Below are positions 42,601 to 54,900 of a stretch of 64,000 bases of DNA, in pieces. The DNA is from Parapristionchus giblindavisi. Lineage: Eukaryota; Nematoda; Chromadorea; Rhabditida; Diplogasteridae. The stretch is from contig CALSFV010000223.1 in NCBI GenBank assembly GCA_943737045.1, positions 558,001 to 622,000 on the forward strand, read 5' to 3'. The notes beneath the pieces are model-generated. The model searched no databases. It was given only the letters and a program-made list of their open reading frames with translations, and had not been told where the DNA came from. Position 1 is the stretch's first letter, and each line of letters begins with the position of its first letter. The translations under genes were made by a program, and so were the position numbers.

Positions 42601-45600
42601 TAAATAAATAATTACAGGACGGTACTACTGGACGAGGCGGGCTTCGCGCTCGACGAGGACACGCACGTCGCACCTCATCTGATGCGCCCGCCACTGCTCA
42701 TCAGCATGGACAACGACGTGTACGCGCACAAGGAGCAGGTGCTCGTGCCGGGCAGGGAGCACCTGAGGGCGGGCGTGGTGAGTGAATGCTTTGATCATTT
42801 GATGAGATGGTGAAACGGGAATGCGCCTGGTGAGAAGTATCATAGAAACTTTAAGGAGCACCTGTTGTGAGGTCAGGCGCGGTGAGTGAATGCTTTGGTG
42901 GTTTTTGATGAGACGGTGAGACGGGAATGTGCCTGGTGAAAAGTGCGCACCTGAGGGCGGGCGCGGTGAGTGAATGATTTGGGGTATTTTTATAGGCTTT
43001 GAAACGGGAATGTGCCTGGTGGGAAGTATTGGGATATATGTAAAATATAAGCACAATCGATCCTGGTTGATGCGAGTGGAGGATTATAAGGATGAGGTTG
43101 AGCGTGAAGGGTTTGGAGGGAGCACTTGAGGGCGGGCGTGGTGAGTGCAAAGCTTTGATCATTTGATGAGACGGTGAGACAGGAATGTGCCTGTTGGGAA
43201 GCATTTGGGCCTATGGTCGTGTAGATCGGAGGTTAATGCGATTGGGCGTTTATAACGTTTAGGTTGAACGTGATTTCACCGGGTGAGAAAGGAGCACCTG
43301 ACCAGGGAACAATAACCTTCCCGGATGAAACTACAAAGAGATTAAATTTGCCCGAATGGCGTTAGTTGGCGAACGATTTGTCCGTATTCAAATGCTAGCC
43401 TGTATATGGGCAAATCGGTGGTTTTTGGGCTACCATTTGCCCGAATGTGGGCAAATCGTGTACACAAGTAGCGTAAGTTGGCAAATCTATTCCCCATATT
43501 TGGGTAAGTTTGCTCTCAGTGTACGGGGAGTGACCTACATAGCGATAATCAGCATGATCGACTTAGCAAGAATTAACTTTCAAAGTCTGCTAATGATCGA
43601 TTTTGTAGGGGTCAACCCCTTCGCACATCCGCCGCAAGAGGGGCATTTTGGCACACGCACAAAAGAGGATAAGGGGAGAGATAACGGCGGAAGGGTGGAC
43701 TCTCGTCGCATAGTGGTAAGAGCGCGTGGTCATTTTTGCACACGAATTCGATTCCCCCGAGAACATTATTTTGTCAGCCTACAATTCATCAAAGCACATT
43801 GCTGTTTCAGTTGAAATAAAGTCGAAAATATCAAGTTATCTTGTTTTTGCAACTTTTTTCGCTCTCTTTTGTTAACTATCCCTTGTAGCAAATCTGTAGA
43901 GAATCGAATAATAGTAACATCTCTATAGAAATAATAAAAACATATTAATATAAATGTTCAACCTATGAACAACTACAACACAGGAACGTGCAATGCACAG
44001 CATGAAAAATCGAAACTAAATTTGATAAAAAAGTGATTAGTGGAACCAAATTAGGTAAAATTTGACTAAGGACCCTAATTAGGAAAGTATAAAGTGTGCC
44101 CCCGTAATAATCTGGAACTCATTACTCGCGGAGCACATTATTCAAAACGCGAATTTAAAATTGTTTTAAGTGTTTTATCGATGTTGATGTTTTCGTCGTG
44201 TTATTACCTACCGGGTTAAAAAGTTGGTGTGGTTGGATTTAACATAAAATTCCTTAAATAAACACATCCATTACAAGCAAAAGAGAGCTTAAAAAAAGTG
44301 CAAAAACTAGATAACTTGATATTTTCGACTTTATTTCAACTGAAACAGCAATGTGCTTTGATGAATTGTATGCTGACAAAATAATGTTCTCGGGGGAATC
44401 GAACTCGTGTGCAAAAAGTAATGACCACGCGCCCTTACCACTATGCCACAGCTCGATTGAGAACGAGAGTCCACCCTTCCGCCGTTATCTCTCCCCTTAT
44501 CCTCTTTAGCGCGTGTGCCAAAATGCCCCTCTTGCGGCGGATGTGCGACGGGGTTGACTTTTACAAAATCGATCATTAGCAGACTTTGAAAGTTAATTCT
44601 TACTAAGTCGATCATGCTGATTATCGCTATGTAGGTCACTCCCCGTAGTTTCATCCGGGAAGGATATTGTTCCCTAGTGAGGGCGGGCGCGGTGAGTGAA
44701 CGGTTTGGGTATTTGATGAGACACGAATGCGCCTGGTGGGAAGTATCATAGAAACTTTTCCATACACCACGTAATATAACGTTCCCGTTACTAACCTGAT
44801 AGGTACACCAAATTCACTCTTATGTACTCGTGAGGGTATTGATCGCTTTTCGGAAGGAGCACCTGAGGGCGGGCGCGGTGAGTGTACGATTTGGGCGTAT
44901 GATGAGACTTACTTCGTGAATCACAGATTATTGCGGTGTGTGCGATTGGACGTTTACAAGGATGAGGCTGATCGTGAATCCGCCGGGTAGAAAGTGCGCA
45001 TTTGAAGAGGGGTGCGGTGAGTGAGCGCTTTGGGGTATTCGGTGAAACATGAATGTGCCTTGTGGGAAGTATTGGGACTTCTCCGGAAAAATACCAACTA
45101 TCGCGATTGGAGTTTTATAAGGGTGAGCTTGAACGTGACTTCACCGGGTGTGAAATATGTACCTGAAGAGCCGAGCGGTGAGTGAACACTTTGGGTATTT
45201 AATGAGGCTGTCCGTTTCATTTGAAGAGGGGTGCGGTGAGTGAGCGCTTTGGGGTATTCGGTGAAACATGAATGTGCCTTGTGGGAAGTATTGGGACTTC
45301 TCCGGAAAAATACCAACTATCGCGATTGGAGTTTTATAAGGGTGAGCTTGAACGTGACTTCACCGGGTGTGAAATATGTACCTGAAGAGCCGAGCGGTGA
45401 GTGAACACTTTGGGTATTTAATGAGGCTGTCCGTTTCGCATGGAATGAATCATCGTGGTGGATGCGATTGGACGTTTATAAGGATGGGGTCGGACGTGAA
45501 TCCTGCGGGTGGGAAGTGCGCACTTGAAGTCGCTTCGGGTATGTTTTATGAGACACGCCTCATGGGGAGTATTGGTCGAAACCGGAACAATATAAATGTA

Positions 45601-48600
45601 CGTTACAAACTACGAAGCCTGGTCGCATTCTGTTTTTTTTATTAACCCCTATATAAAAGATCGCAAGTAGACCAATTTACTGCGATGGGTTTTTTGAAAT
45701 TTCTTTTGTCAAGACGTTGTGCCTTTTATACCAGATTCCGGCTACTGGGGTTTTCGACCACGCCGGATCGAATGGCACTGGTCCCGAGTCGATCCGGAGC
45801 CGTCTTTTAGGTGAAACGCCGGCTCTCGGGTTTTATGCACATTTTGGCGCACAACTTGGTGATAAGTATATCAAAAATTGCAAGTTGGAGTATGAAACTG
45901 ATCACAAGACTTGGGGCAATCTAAATCGTATTTTTTCAGATTTTTCCCAATCCCGGGTTGTCGCTAAATTGACGTTGGAAGTTGGCGGAGAGCGAAAAAA
46001 GGCGAAAATCAAAATGCCGAAATATGATTGCTCAAAAACTGTGCAGACGATTTTTGAGATTAAGACTTATGTTGAACAACTTTTTGCGGCGCATCTTATG
46101 GTGCTAATGTCGTTTCGATTTGCATATGGTTTTGATGACGAAATAGGCCTTTGAAGAAATCGGGAAAGTAGGTTTTTCGCAATTTTCACCTATTCAACTT
46201 AATTTTTGCGTCCCGGCTCCTGAAAGTAAATTGTACAACTCGTCGTGCCGCATCTTTTTGTTTTTTGACCCAACTCATTTCGTGCAATATGCGCGGAGCT
46301 GTGCGGTCGCGAAAAATGGTCGATTTTTAACTTTTTCAAAAAACTCAAATTTCGCACCTTTTTTATTCAACCTAACTATGCTCATGTTGTAGCGCTTGAA
46401 AAACTGATTTAGAAAAACTATGTCTCTTCACCTCCGCACGACCTCTTTGTACCGCGAAAAATCGCCGAAAATGTGTGAAAACACGATTTTGCCAGTTTTC
46501 TTGGTTAAATGTATTTTGAAAATTGTTTTAGGCGTTTTATATGGCAAAGAAAGATGTAGCCCCACTCTTTACGCGTCGAATGAGGTATAATATGACTATA
46601 TTTAGAAACAAAATGAACCCATGGCGTCGAGGTAAAGAGGTACCACTCTAAAATCACCGAGCGGGTTCGAACCCCGGTTCGATCCAAAACTTTTGCTGAT
46701 TTTTCCTGACTGAAATAAAGTGTTCTAAGGTAGTTTTTCGTGACAAGAATGATGAAACAAGTTGTTTTGAGTCATTCTGAGCAGGAAAACATTTCATGCA
46801 TGAATCTTAACTCTAACCTCGCTTCAAATGATATCTGTAGCGACATTCATTCAGGTTAACGAAATTTTTCGATAATATTGAGACAAACATTGATCCTAAG
46901 ACATCCGGAAAATGTCGGAAAGCTTATGAACGAGTCCACAAATGTGTTTCGTGTCAAACAATATAGAAAATGGGGGGTTGAGGGGGTGTCCCCCCCAAAC
47001 AATCGAAAGGTCGAGTTGGCTTCCAAGTAATTTTGCCGTTCAAAATTCAAAGCAAATAGTTTTATGTTGTCGTTTTTCATATATTTTTTCGACAAATCGT
47101 CTAATAAGTCAGAAAACAAGACACTGAGCGACTCGAGCAGTCTAGACGGAAGGGAGTAATTGAGGCGGATGGGCGCGCAGCGCCCTTCCGTGCTAGCGAA
47201 ATGCTCCTCCCGCGCTAAAAGTATAAAATGCTCACAAGTAAAACAATTTTCGGCTCTGCCCCTAGCACTGCTAGTAACCCCTATATAAAAGATCGCAATT
47301 AGACCAATTTACCGGGATAGGTTTTTTGAAATTTCTTTTGTCAAGATGTTGGGGGAAATATGCCAGATTCCGGCTACTGGGGTTTTCGACCACGCCGGAT
47401 CGAATGGCACTGGTCCCGAGCCGATCCGGAGCCGTCTTTTAGGTGAAACGCCGGCTCTCGGGTTTTTTGCACATTTTGGCGCCAAACTTGATACTAAATG
47501 TGTCAAAAATTGCAAGTTGGGGTATGGAACTGATCAGAAGACTTGGGGCAATCTAACTCGTATTTTTGCCGATTTTTCCCATTCACGGTTTTTCCGGAAA
47601 TTCCGGTCAAAGTTGGCGGAGGGCAAAAAAAGACGAAAATCAAAATGCCGAAATATGATTGCTCGAAATCGGCTCTATAACTTTTTGAGATTAAGACTTA
47701 TATTAAACAACTTTTTACGGCGCATCTTTTAGTGCTAACGCCACGCGCCTTGTCCCCCGGGATTATGACGAAATAGGCTTCTGAAAAAAATCCGTAAAGT
47801 AGGTTTTTCGCAATTTTCATCCATTCAAAGTAATTTTCGCGTCCCGGCTCCTGAAAGTAAAATGTACAACTCGAAGTGCCGCATCTTTTTGCTTTTTGAC
47901 CGAACTCATTTCGGGCAATACTCGCCGAGCTGTGCGGTCGCGAAAAATGGCCGATTTTTAACTTTTTCAAAAAACTCAAATTTCGCACCTTTTTTATTCA
48001 ACCTAACTATGCTCATGTTGTAGCGCTTGAAAAACTGATTTAGAAAAACTATGTCACTTCACCTCCGCACGACCTCTTTGTACCGCGAAAAATCGCCGAA
48101 AAGGTGCGAAAACACGCTTTTGCCGGTTTTCTTGGATAAATTTATTTTAAAAATTATTTTAGGCGTTTTATATGTGAAAGAAAGTTGTAGTCCTACTCTT
48201 TAGGCGTCGATTGAGGTATAATATGACTATGTTTAGTAAATAATATCATTCGTGGCGTCGAGGTAAAGAGGTACCACTCCAAAATCACCGAGCGGGTTCG
48301 AACCCCGGTTCGATCCAAAACTTTTGCTGATTTTTCCTGACTGAAATATAGTATTCTAGGGTAGTTTTTCGTGTTAAGAATGATGAAACAACTTGTTTTG
48401 AGTCATTCTGAGCAGGAAAACATGTCATGCATGACAATTAACTCTAACCCCGCTTCAATTGATATCTGTAGCGACATTCATTCAGGTCAACGAAATTTTT
48501 CGATAATATTGAGACAAACATTGATCCTAACACATCCGGAAAATGTCGAAAAGCTTATGAACGAGTCCACGAATGAGTTTCATGTCATATAATAAAGAAA

Positions 48601-50406
48601 ATGGGGGGTTGGGGGGGGTGTCCCCCCCAAACAATCAAAAGGTCGAGCTTGCTTCCAAGTAATTTTGCCGTTCAAAATTCAAAGCAAATAGTTTTATGTT
48701 GTCGTTTTTCATATATTTTTTCGACATATCGTCTAATAAGTCAGAAAACAAGAGAAAAGTGTCCATACTGAGCGACTCGAGCAGTCTAGACGGAAGGGTG
48801 CGCAGCACCCTTCCGCGCTAGCGCAATGCTCCTCCCGCGCTACAAGTATACATGTCAAAAGTAAAACAATCTATGGATCCCCCTAGCACTGCTAGTTTGT
48901 TGGTTATAATAGATGTCAGTTGTATTGATTAAAATATTATTGAATTATTAAGAATATTTTATATATTTTTAATTATATTCTTATATATATTGCAATTCAG
49001 GAGCACATTGAGTCGGACGCGTCGCTGGAGTGTGCCTGGCTCGATCGGGACATTATGCGGCCGCTCGATCAATATGAAGTCAAGGTACGGTAGCGTGTAT
49101 CATCTAATACCATTACCGTAGTCGTAGTATCTAGCTGCACTACTGTAATAGGTTATTGAAGTGCTTGAAAATTGAATGATTATTTTTCTGTATGCCTTCA
49201 ATTGAACTTTAAGTTAACGTTATTGATCGTTTAGTTAATGTTCTGCTCAAAAGCTACGAGAAGGAAAGGAAAGGAAATAAAACTCTCTGCTTTGTATTTT
49301 TCTCGCCCCTCGTTCTTTTTATGTCTTTTGGACTCTGCAAAATTGCATCCCTATCATATCATATTATTATTATTTCTGCAGAGTACCGCCGATCGCCATC
49401 AAGCGCACAGCGCACTCGAGCGCGCCGAGTACGACGCGGAAGCGGCCAAGATTGAGGTGGGTTGCTTTTACTTATTTATTTATGTATATAATTAAAATAA
49501 TATTATTTATTTATTGAATTGAGTATACTGAGTTATTTTCATTGTGTGGATAGTATGCTAGTGTTGAAACTTGGTAATGCCTATTTAATATGCCTGTTTA
49601 ATATTATTCCTATTTATTATGCCTTTTTAATATTATGTATGTATAGGTTGTGACGATCCCCGAGGTCGCGTTGCCGGAGGTGCCCATTCAGCAGAAGAAG
49701 GGTATGCTTGATGCATTCTCCGCTCTGACATCGCTCTCTCGCTTTCTTTATCAACGAGAGAGCGTTGTCAGAGCGGAGAGTAAAATTAGCCCGGGGTGTG
49801 TCTTTGACGGGCTGTATAAAAGTCTTGAAAAGAAAGAAAGAAAAAGGACGAGAGAAACGAGGAGTGTTCTCTGCTTTTTTCTTCACTTTGTTACTTTTCA
49901 ACAGTGGCCGTATGCAAGAACAACGGGAAAACCGTTTTCCGGGAAAATGTGACGTCATTAGCGTAGGCGGAGGATTTTTGGAAAACGCCTCCGCCTACGC
50001 TAATGACGTCACATTTTCCCGGAAAAATGGTTCTTGCATACGGCCACAGGCTACAATGACTGTTTTGGTCTCAATTAGAATAGAATAAATTGTAAGTAAT
50101 AAATGAATAAATATATTAAATAATGTTTAAATGAACTAAAGTCCATTAATAAATCGATCACTATCTTAATTACTTGAAAGATATAAGTACGCCAACTTGG
50201 TTGTCAAGGTTGTTTCGCACCCTGTCGCCTAGTTCCTTGACGTGATGAAAGTGAGAAAACTTACTTAATGCTTGTTTGAAAAAAATAATAGCAATTATAA
50301 TAATAATAATAATGATTATAATGAAATCGTTTCAGCTCGTGCTCGGGCCAGTCGACCGACCTCATTCGCCGCTGCCCTTGCTGCGGCAAATCAGTTCAGA
50401 CAGGTG

Positions 50407-50463
<57 letters not shown>

Positions 50464-51909
50464 TTAAATAAAAAAATATTATTGTTATTTCATTCGTTCG
50501 CCTCTCAGGAGTTCCGTCCGCGCGGCTACCGCAACAACGCTTCGTCGACGCGTCGCCACGTGCAGGACAGCAGTCCAGGTATACGGTAGTTTTCATTATG
50601 TGCGCGGGTACTGTAGATGGATACTGTAGATTTATGTACAGCGATGCGGGTGGTTTGAGAAATGCTAGCATACGATTGTTGTATAAAACGCGCTTCCACC
50701 TAGTTCACCGAGGTGTTCCTTTCATAGCATTTTACTAGAATATTCAGAGTGTCGTCTGTAAGATCATTTTTGATCAAAAATTGCTTGTATATGATTGCTT
50801 TATGAAACGCGCTTTCACCTAGTTCACCGACGTGTTTTGCTCATGCTATTTTACTAGAAGAATAGTGTTCAAAGAGTGGATTCTATTTTATCATCGGACT
50901 TCCTTAATGATAAAAATAATAATAATTATTATTATTGCTAAAAGTTCGCTGATCACCTGGAATGTACACTTTTATCCATTTTTTCAAATTAACTGCCATG
51001 GAAGAAAGAGAAATGTTATTTTGTCTCATTAAAGCGCGGCTCTACCCCCTTTTTTTGTTCGGGTCCTTTTCTTTCATGTTTGCGAAAACAAGGATAAGAC
51101 GTGCTATATTAGCAGTGAAAATGAATGATGGGTGTCTCCCATATGCCTTTGTGGCAGGCTCCCCCATCCTTACACCCCGGGCATGCATGGAGTAGTGCCA
51201 GCATAACATGTTGTCATGATGAAATTCGCCTTTAACACCTTAAAAAAGGCACAATTATAGTTAATTAAAATTCACAATTCAAAAATTATATTTAATGTGC
51301 ATGCAATCCTATACTTCCTATACTATCTCATTTATTTTAGTCACGGGCGATCTGCTGGCGCTCGACGACGAAGACAGCCGCGACTACTTCGATTCGCCGT
51401 CAGGAGTCGGCGCCGGAAGCGGAGATGCGGCTGCAGACGCGGCTGACGCATCGGAGGTGTCCGGCTGGGACGACTCGGACTCCGACGACGAGGACTACGA
51501 GATCGGCGAGGGTAGACGCGAGCGGGAGAGAGAACGACGAGAACAGGTATAATAATTTATCTACTACTCCCGAGGTCCATTGGTCAAAAAGTATGTTACA
51601 AAGTACCAAGCCTGACCGCATTTTGAGCCAAAATTTTACAAAAATCGAAAAACATGACCGCATTTTGAAATCCGATAACCTAGCTATTCGGCCTATGATA
51701 GTGGTCGATCGCGAACTGGTTTTATTACGGTTTGAGGTAGTTTTTGTCGCTTTTTGATAAGGTAGTGGCCACTAATTTTATTTATACGTCATAGGGCACA
51801 AATATAGCAAATATACACAAATATATATCTAATATCTATTTTAATTAAAGCGAGCATGCAAACTCAATGTTGCTCATTTTAAATAAATCATTCATACTTA
51901 TTTTTTATA

Positions 51910-51965
<56 letters not shown>

Positions 51966-54900
51966 GTAGTAGTAGTAGTATTATTATTAAATATACTTTT
52001 GTTGCAGCAGCAGAGCCAGTCGAGCACTAGTCGGAGACAGCGAAGGAGGAGGAGAGAAGGTGAAGAAGAGGAGGAGGAAGAGGAAGGGGAAGAGGAAGGC
52101 CGAGTACGTATTGTGGATGATGACGAGGAGGAAGATGAGAGTAGCCAGCACAGTCGGTCGGAGCGGAGGAGGAGGAGGAGGGTTGAGGTACGGTACTTTA
52201 TGTGATTACTGTAGATACGCAAGCGTACGGTAGATGAGGGGTACTGTATTTGAGTACTGTATACGATGTTGAGAGTTGTGATCCGCCAGTGTACGGTAGA
52301 TGGGGTACTGTATTTGGTTACTGTATGCGATGTTGTGATCCACAAGCGTACGGTAGTTTGGGGTACTGTATTTGATTATGGCGTGGGCACTGTATATTAG
52401 GGTTGCTGTAGATGGGGAGTAATGTATATGGAGATCTGATCGAAGCATTGTATCGGAAGTCATGGAATTGGTGAGAGGTTATTGTTGAACATAGGTCGAA
52501 AAGTACGTTGCAAACTACGAAGCTTGACCGCATTTTGCAAATCTGTAACGTAGCTTTTTGACCTATGTTGATGGGTACTGTGTGCGCATTGGCTACGGTA
52601 GCGAATCAATCGATAACATTGACTACGGTATCCAATCAATCGATAACATTGACTACGGTATTCAATCAATCAATCGATAATCTGTAGGAAGATGACGACT
52701 TTGGCAACGATCTCACGATCGATATGATGGACGATACGGTGCCGTCGACGTCGATGCCCGGACCCTCTTCCAGAAGGAGGGAACGAACGACCAAGAGCAG
52801 GAGGAGGTAGACATTTTGAGATGTATTAGTCTATTTATTTATTTATATATTTGTCCGTCAGTCACTATCATTAAAGGAACTCCGAGCTAATTTGAAACTC
52901 ATTTTGTCCACACGCTCTCGCATACTTTGTCTGCGAGAGAGTATTCCCAATGCGGAGAGTACAATTGGCTTGGGGCTTGCCTTTAATAAAGCAAGAGAGT
53001 AAAATGGAAGTAGTGATGGAACCCCTTCGCTTGGGCGATTTCGAGTTGGGAGTTTCAGTTGTATTCCCCCGGACGGTCAGCACCTGCTGCTTTCTCGTTT
53101 CACAAGGGGTTATTAATTGAGAGATATCACTACCAAGTGTTGAAATTCATATTCATCGCGTAAATATTAATAAAGTGGCATCTGAAGCTAAAATGAATTG
53201 ACTTCGCTCTGACCACACGCTCTCGCTTTCTTCGTCTATGAGAGAGTATTCATTTAATACCCCTCACCTATTGTCAGATCTCGTCGTAGTCCACAGTCGG
53301 CTGATGGAGACGTTCGCGAGGAAGAGGCGATGAACGACGAGGAACTGGCTCGGCCAGCTCCCAGAGCACGGAGGGAATTGGGTGGGTATACTGTAGTTAT
53401 CGATCGATCGATTTTTGCTACTCTGCACATTAGAAAAAATGAATGATGGAGTCGGGTGGGCGTAATGTAGTTGTATTGATATACTGTTGTGTGCTAGGGG
53501 GTGCCGTAATTTTTAGTAATGATAAACATATCATTTAGCAGTTGGAGAGAAGTTATTGTCGATTGATTAATGATTGTCGATTAATTAGTGGATATCGATT
53601 GATTAATGATTATCGATTGATTAGTGATTATCGATTGATATATGATCATCGATTGTTCTTTCTCTTCAGCGGACTGGCAGCGATCGTTTCCGCTGTGGAT
53701 GCGTGGGGTGAAAGGCCAACGATTCCCATACATTGCCCAGGTATACGATATGTCGGATAGCTGCGTCAAAGATTTTCAAAATGATCAGGGGAAAAACGTT
53801 TTCAACAAAACATTTCTTCCAGCATTAAAAAAATGCGTCCAGGCTTTATAGATTGTAACGCAATTTTGCGTTGCATTGTGCACGATAAGCGATAAGGTCG
53901 CACATCAAATGCGTACCAAGAACTATTTGTTGGCAAAATCCTAGATCCAGGGTCCGTGGAGGTGTCCATAGGTCGAATAGCTACTTTACACTTTTTCAAA
54001 ATGCAGTCAGGCTTGTTAGTTCGTAACGTACTTTTCGACCTATGGTAGTGTCTTTTGTTTTCCCTAAACCTACCCTTTTATCCACTGTCTGTTTTACAGC
54101 TCGGCGACGCCATCGTATACATCAAGAAGGGTCACGAGACGTTCGTGCAGGCCGTCGAGAACATCGATCTGTACAGGGTCACGAGAAAGATGATGCCGCA
54201 GTAAGTGATGGGGGAGGAGTGCGGCGGAGGCCAGACGGGTTTGGTGGTTGTTTAAAACGTGGGCGGAGCCAGTGTTATCTACCGCCGTTGCAGGTCCAAG
54301 TTTGGCGAGGAAGTGCACGCGATAGTTGATGATATACGGTACATTATGCGACCGTATCGCATGACACAGTTGAAGCTGAGTCGAACGGATGCGCAAGGTC
54401 GAAGGACGGGCGACTCGTGGATTGTATCGTATGTTTATCGATTTATTGATTGATTTGGATTCCTGGACGGAATTCATGGAGGATGGGCTACCGTAGCCCT
54501 TGTTGCTTTAGGAGTCGGGGTTGTTGGGTTTATTTTTGTTGTCAATTAGCGACGTTTGTGTTCTGATTGTGAAATCCCATACAAGGGGAACGGTTATCTT
54601 CCATGAATTCCATCTTCATGTTCCGTAATTGAGTCAATGATATTAATATTATTACTATTTCAGTTACCATGACATTGATAACGTCGCCGACTTCATCATT
54701 CCAAAGGCGATCTACGAGGAGAGTGTGAATGCGAGTGAGTGATCTTTGATCTTTGATCTTTGAACTTGGGTAGATTGCAATTGATTATTAGTCATCTCTC
54801 GATATGCAATCCTGATCAAATCTAAACATACCGTCATCCCTATCTATTGAATCTGTATATGATCTGTACCGTAATCCCTGTCGATCTAAATATACCGTAA

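Larger units (their letters stand above)
42618..53381 (+). other. BRWD: BRWD exons 20-29: post-propeller segment and charged linker (residues 600-972)
   Basis: Exons 42618-42777, 49001-49084, 49382-49456, 49647-49701, 50336-50403, 50509-50578, 51341-51546, 52008-52187, 52688-52806 and 53278-53381. Exon 20 holds A-P-H-L-M-R-P-P and V-L-V-P-G-R-E, hallmarks of the family. The rest is low complexity, with Ala/Arg stretches, acidic runs (D-S-D-D-E-D) and a Glu/Arg-rich exon 27. The exon 27 acceptor is followed by CAGCAG, so three tandem acceptors are possible. Confidence 0.88.

Noticed and set aside
43700..48310. Genuine tRNA genes
   Set aside because: Box A and box B are recognisable, but acceptor and T stems do not pair properly and the copies lie inside repeats; treated as tRNA-derived repeats.
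45643..48895. Helitron identity
   Set aside because: Tandem copies and the CTAG|T end are suggestive, but the 5' end is not TC, the stem is ~90 bases from the end, and no helicase is seen. Left unclassified.
51905..52345. 146-codon minus-strand frame rich in Ser and Asn
   Set aside because: Antisense to the Glu/Arg-rich BRWD exon 27 and the adjoining TTA repeat.
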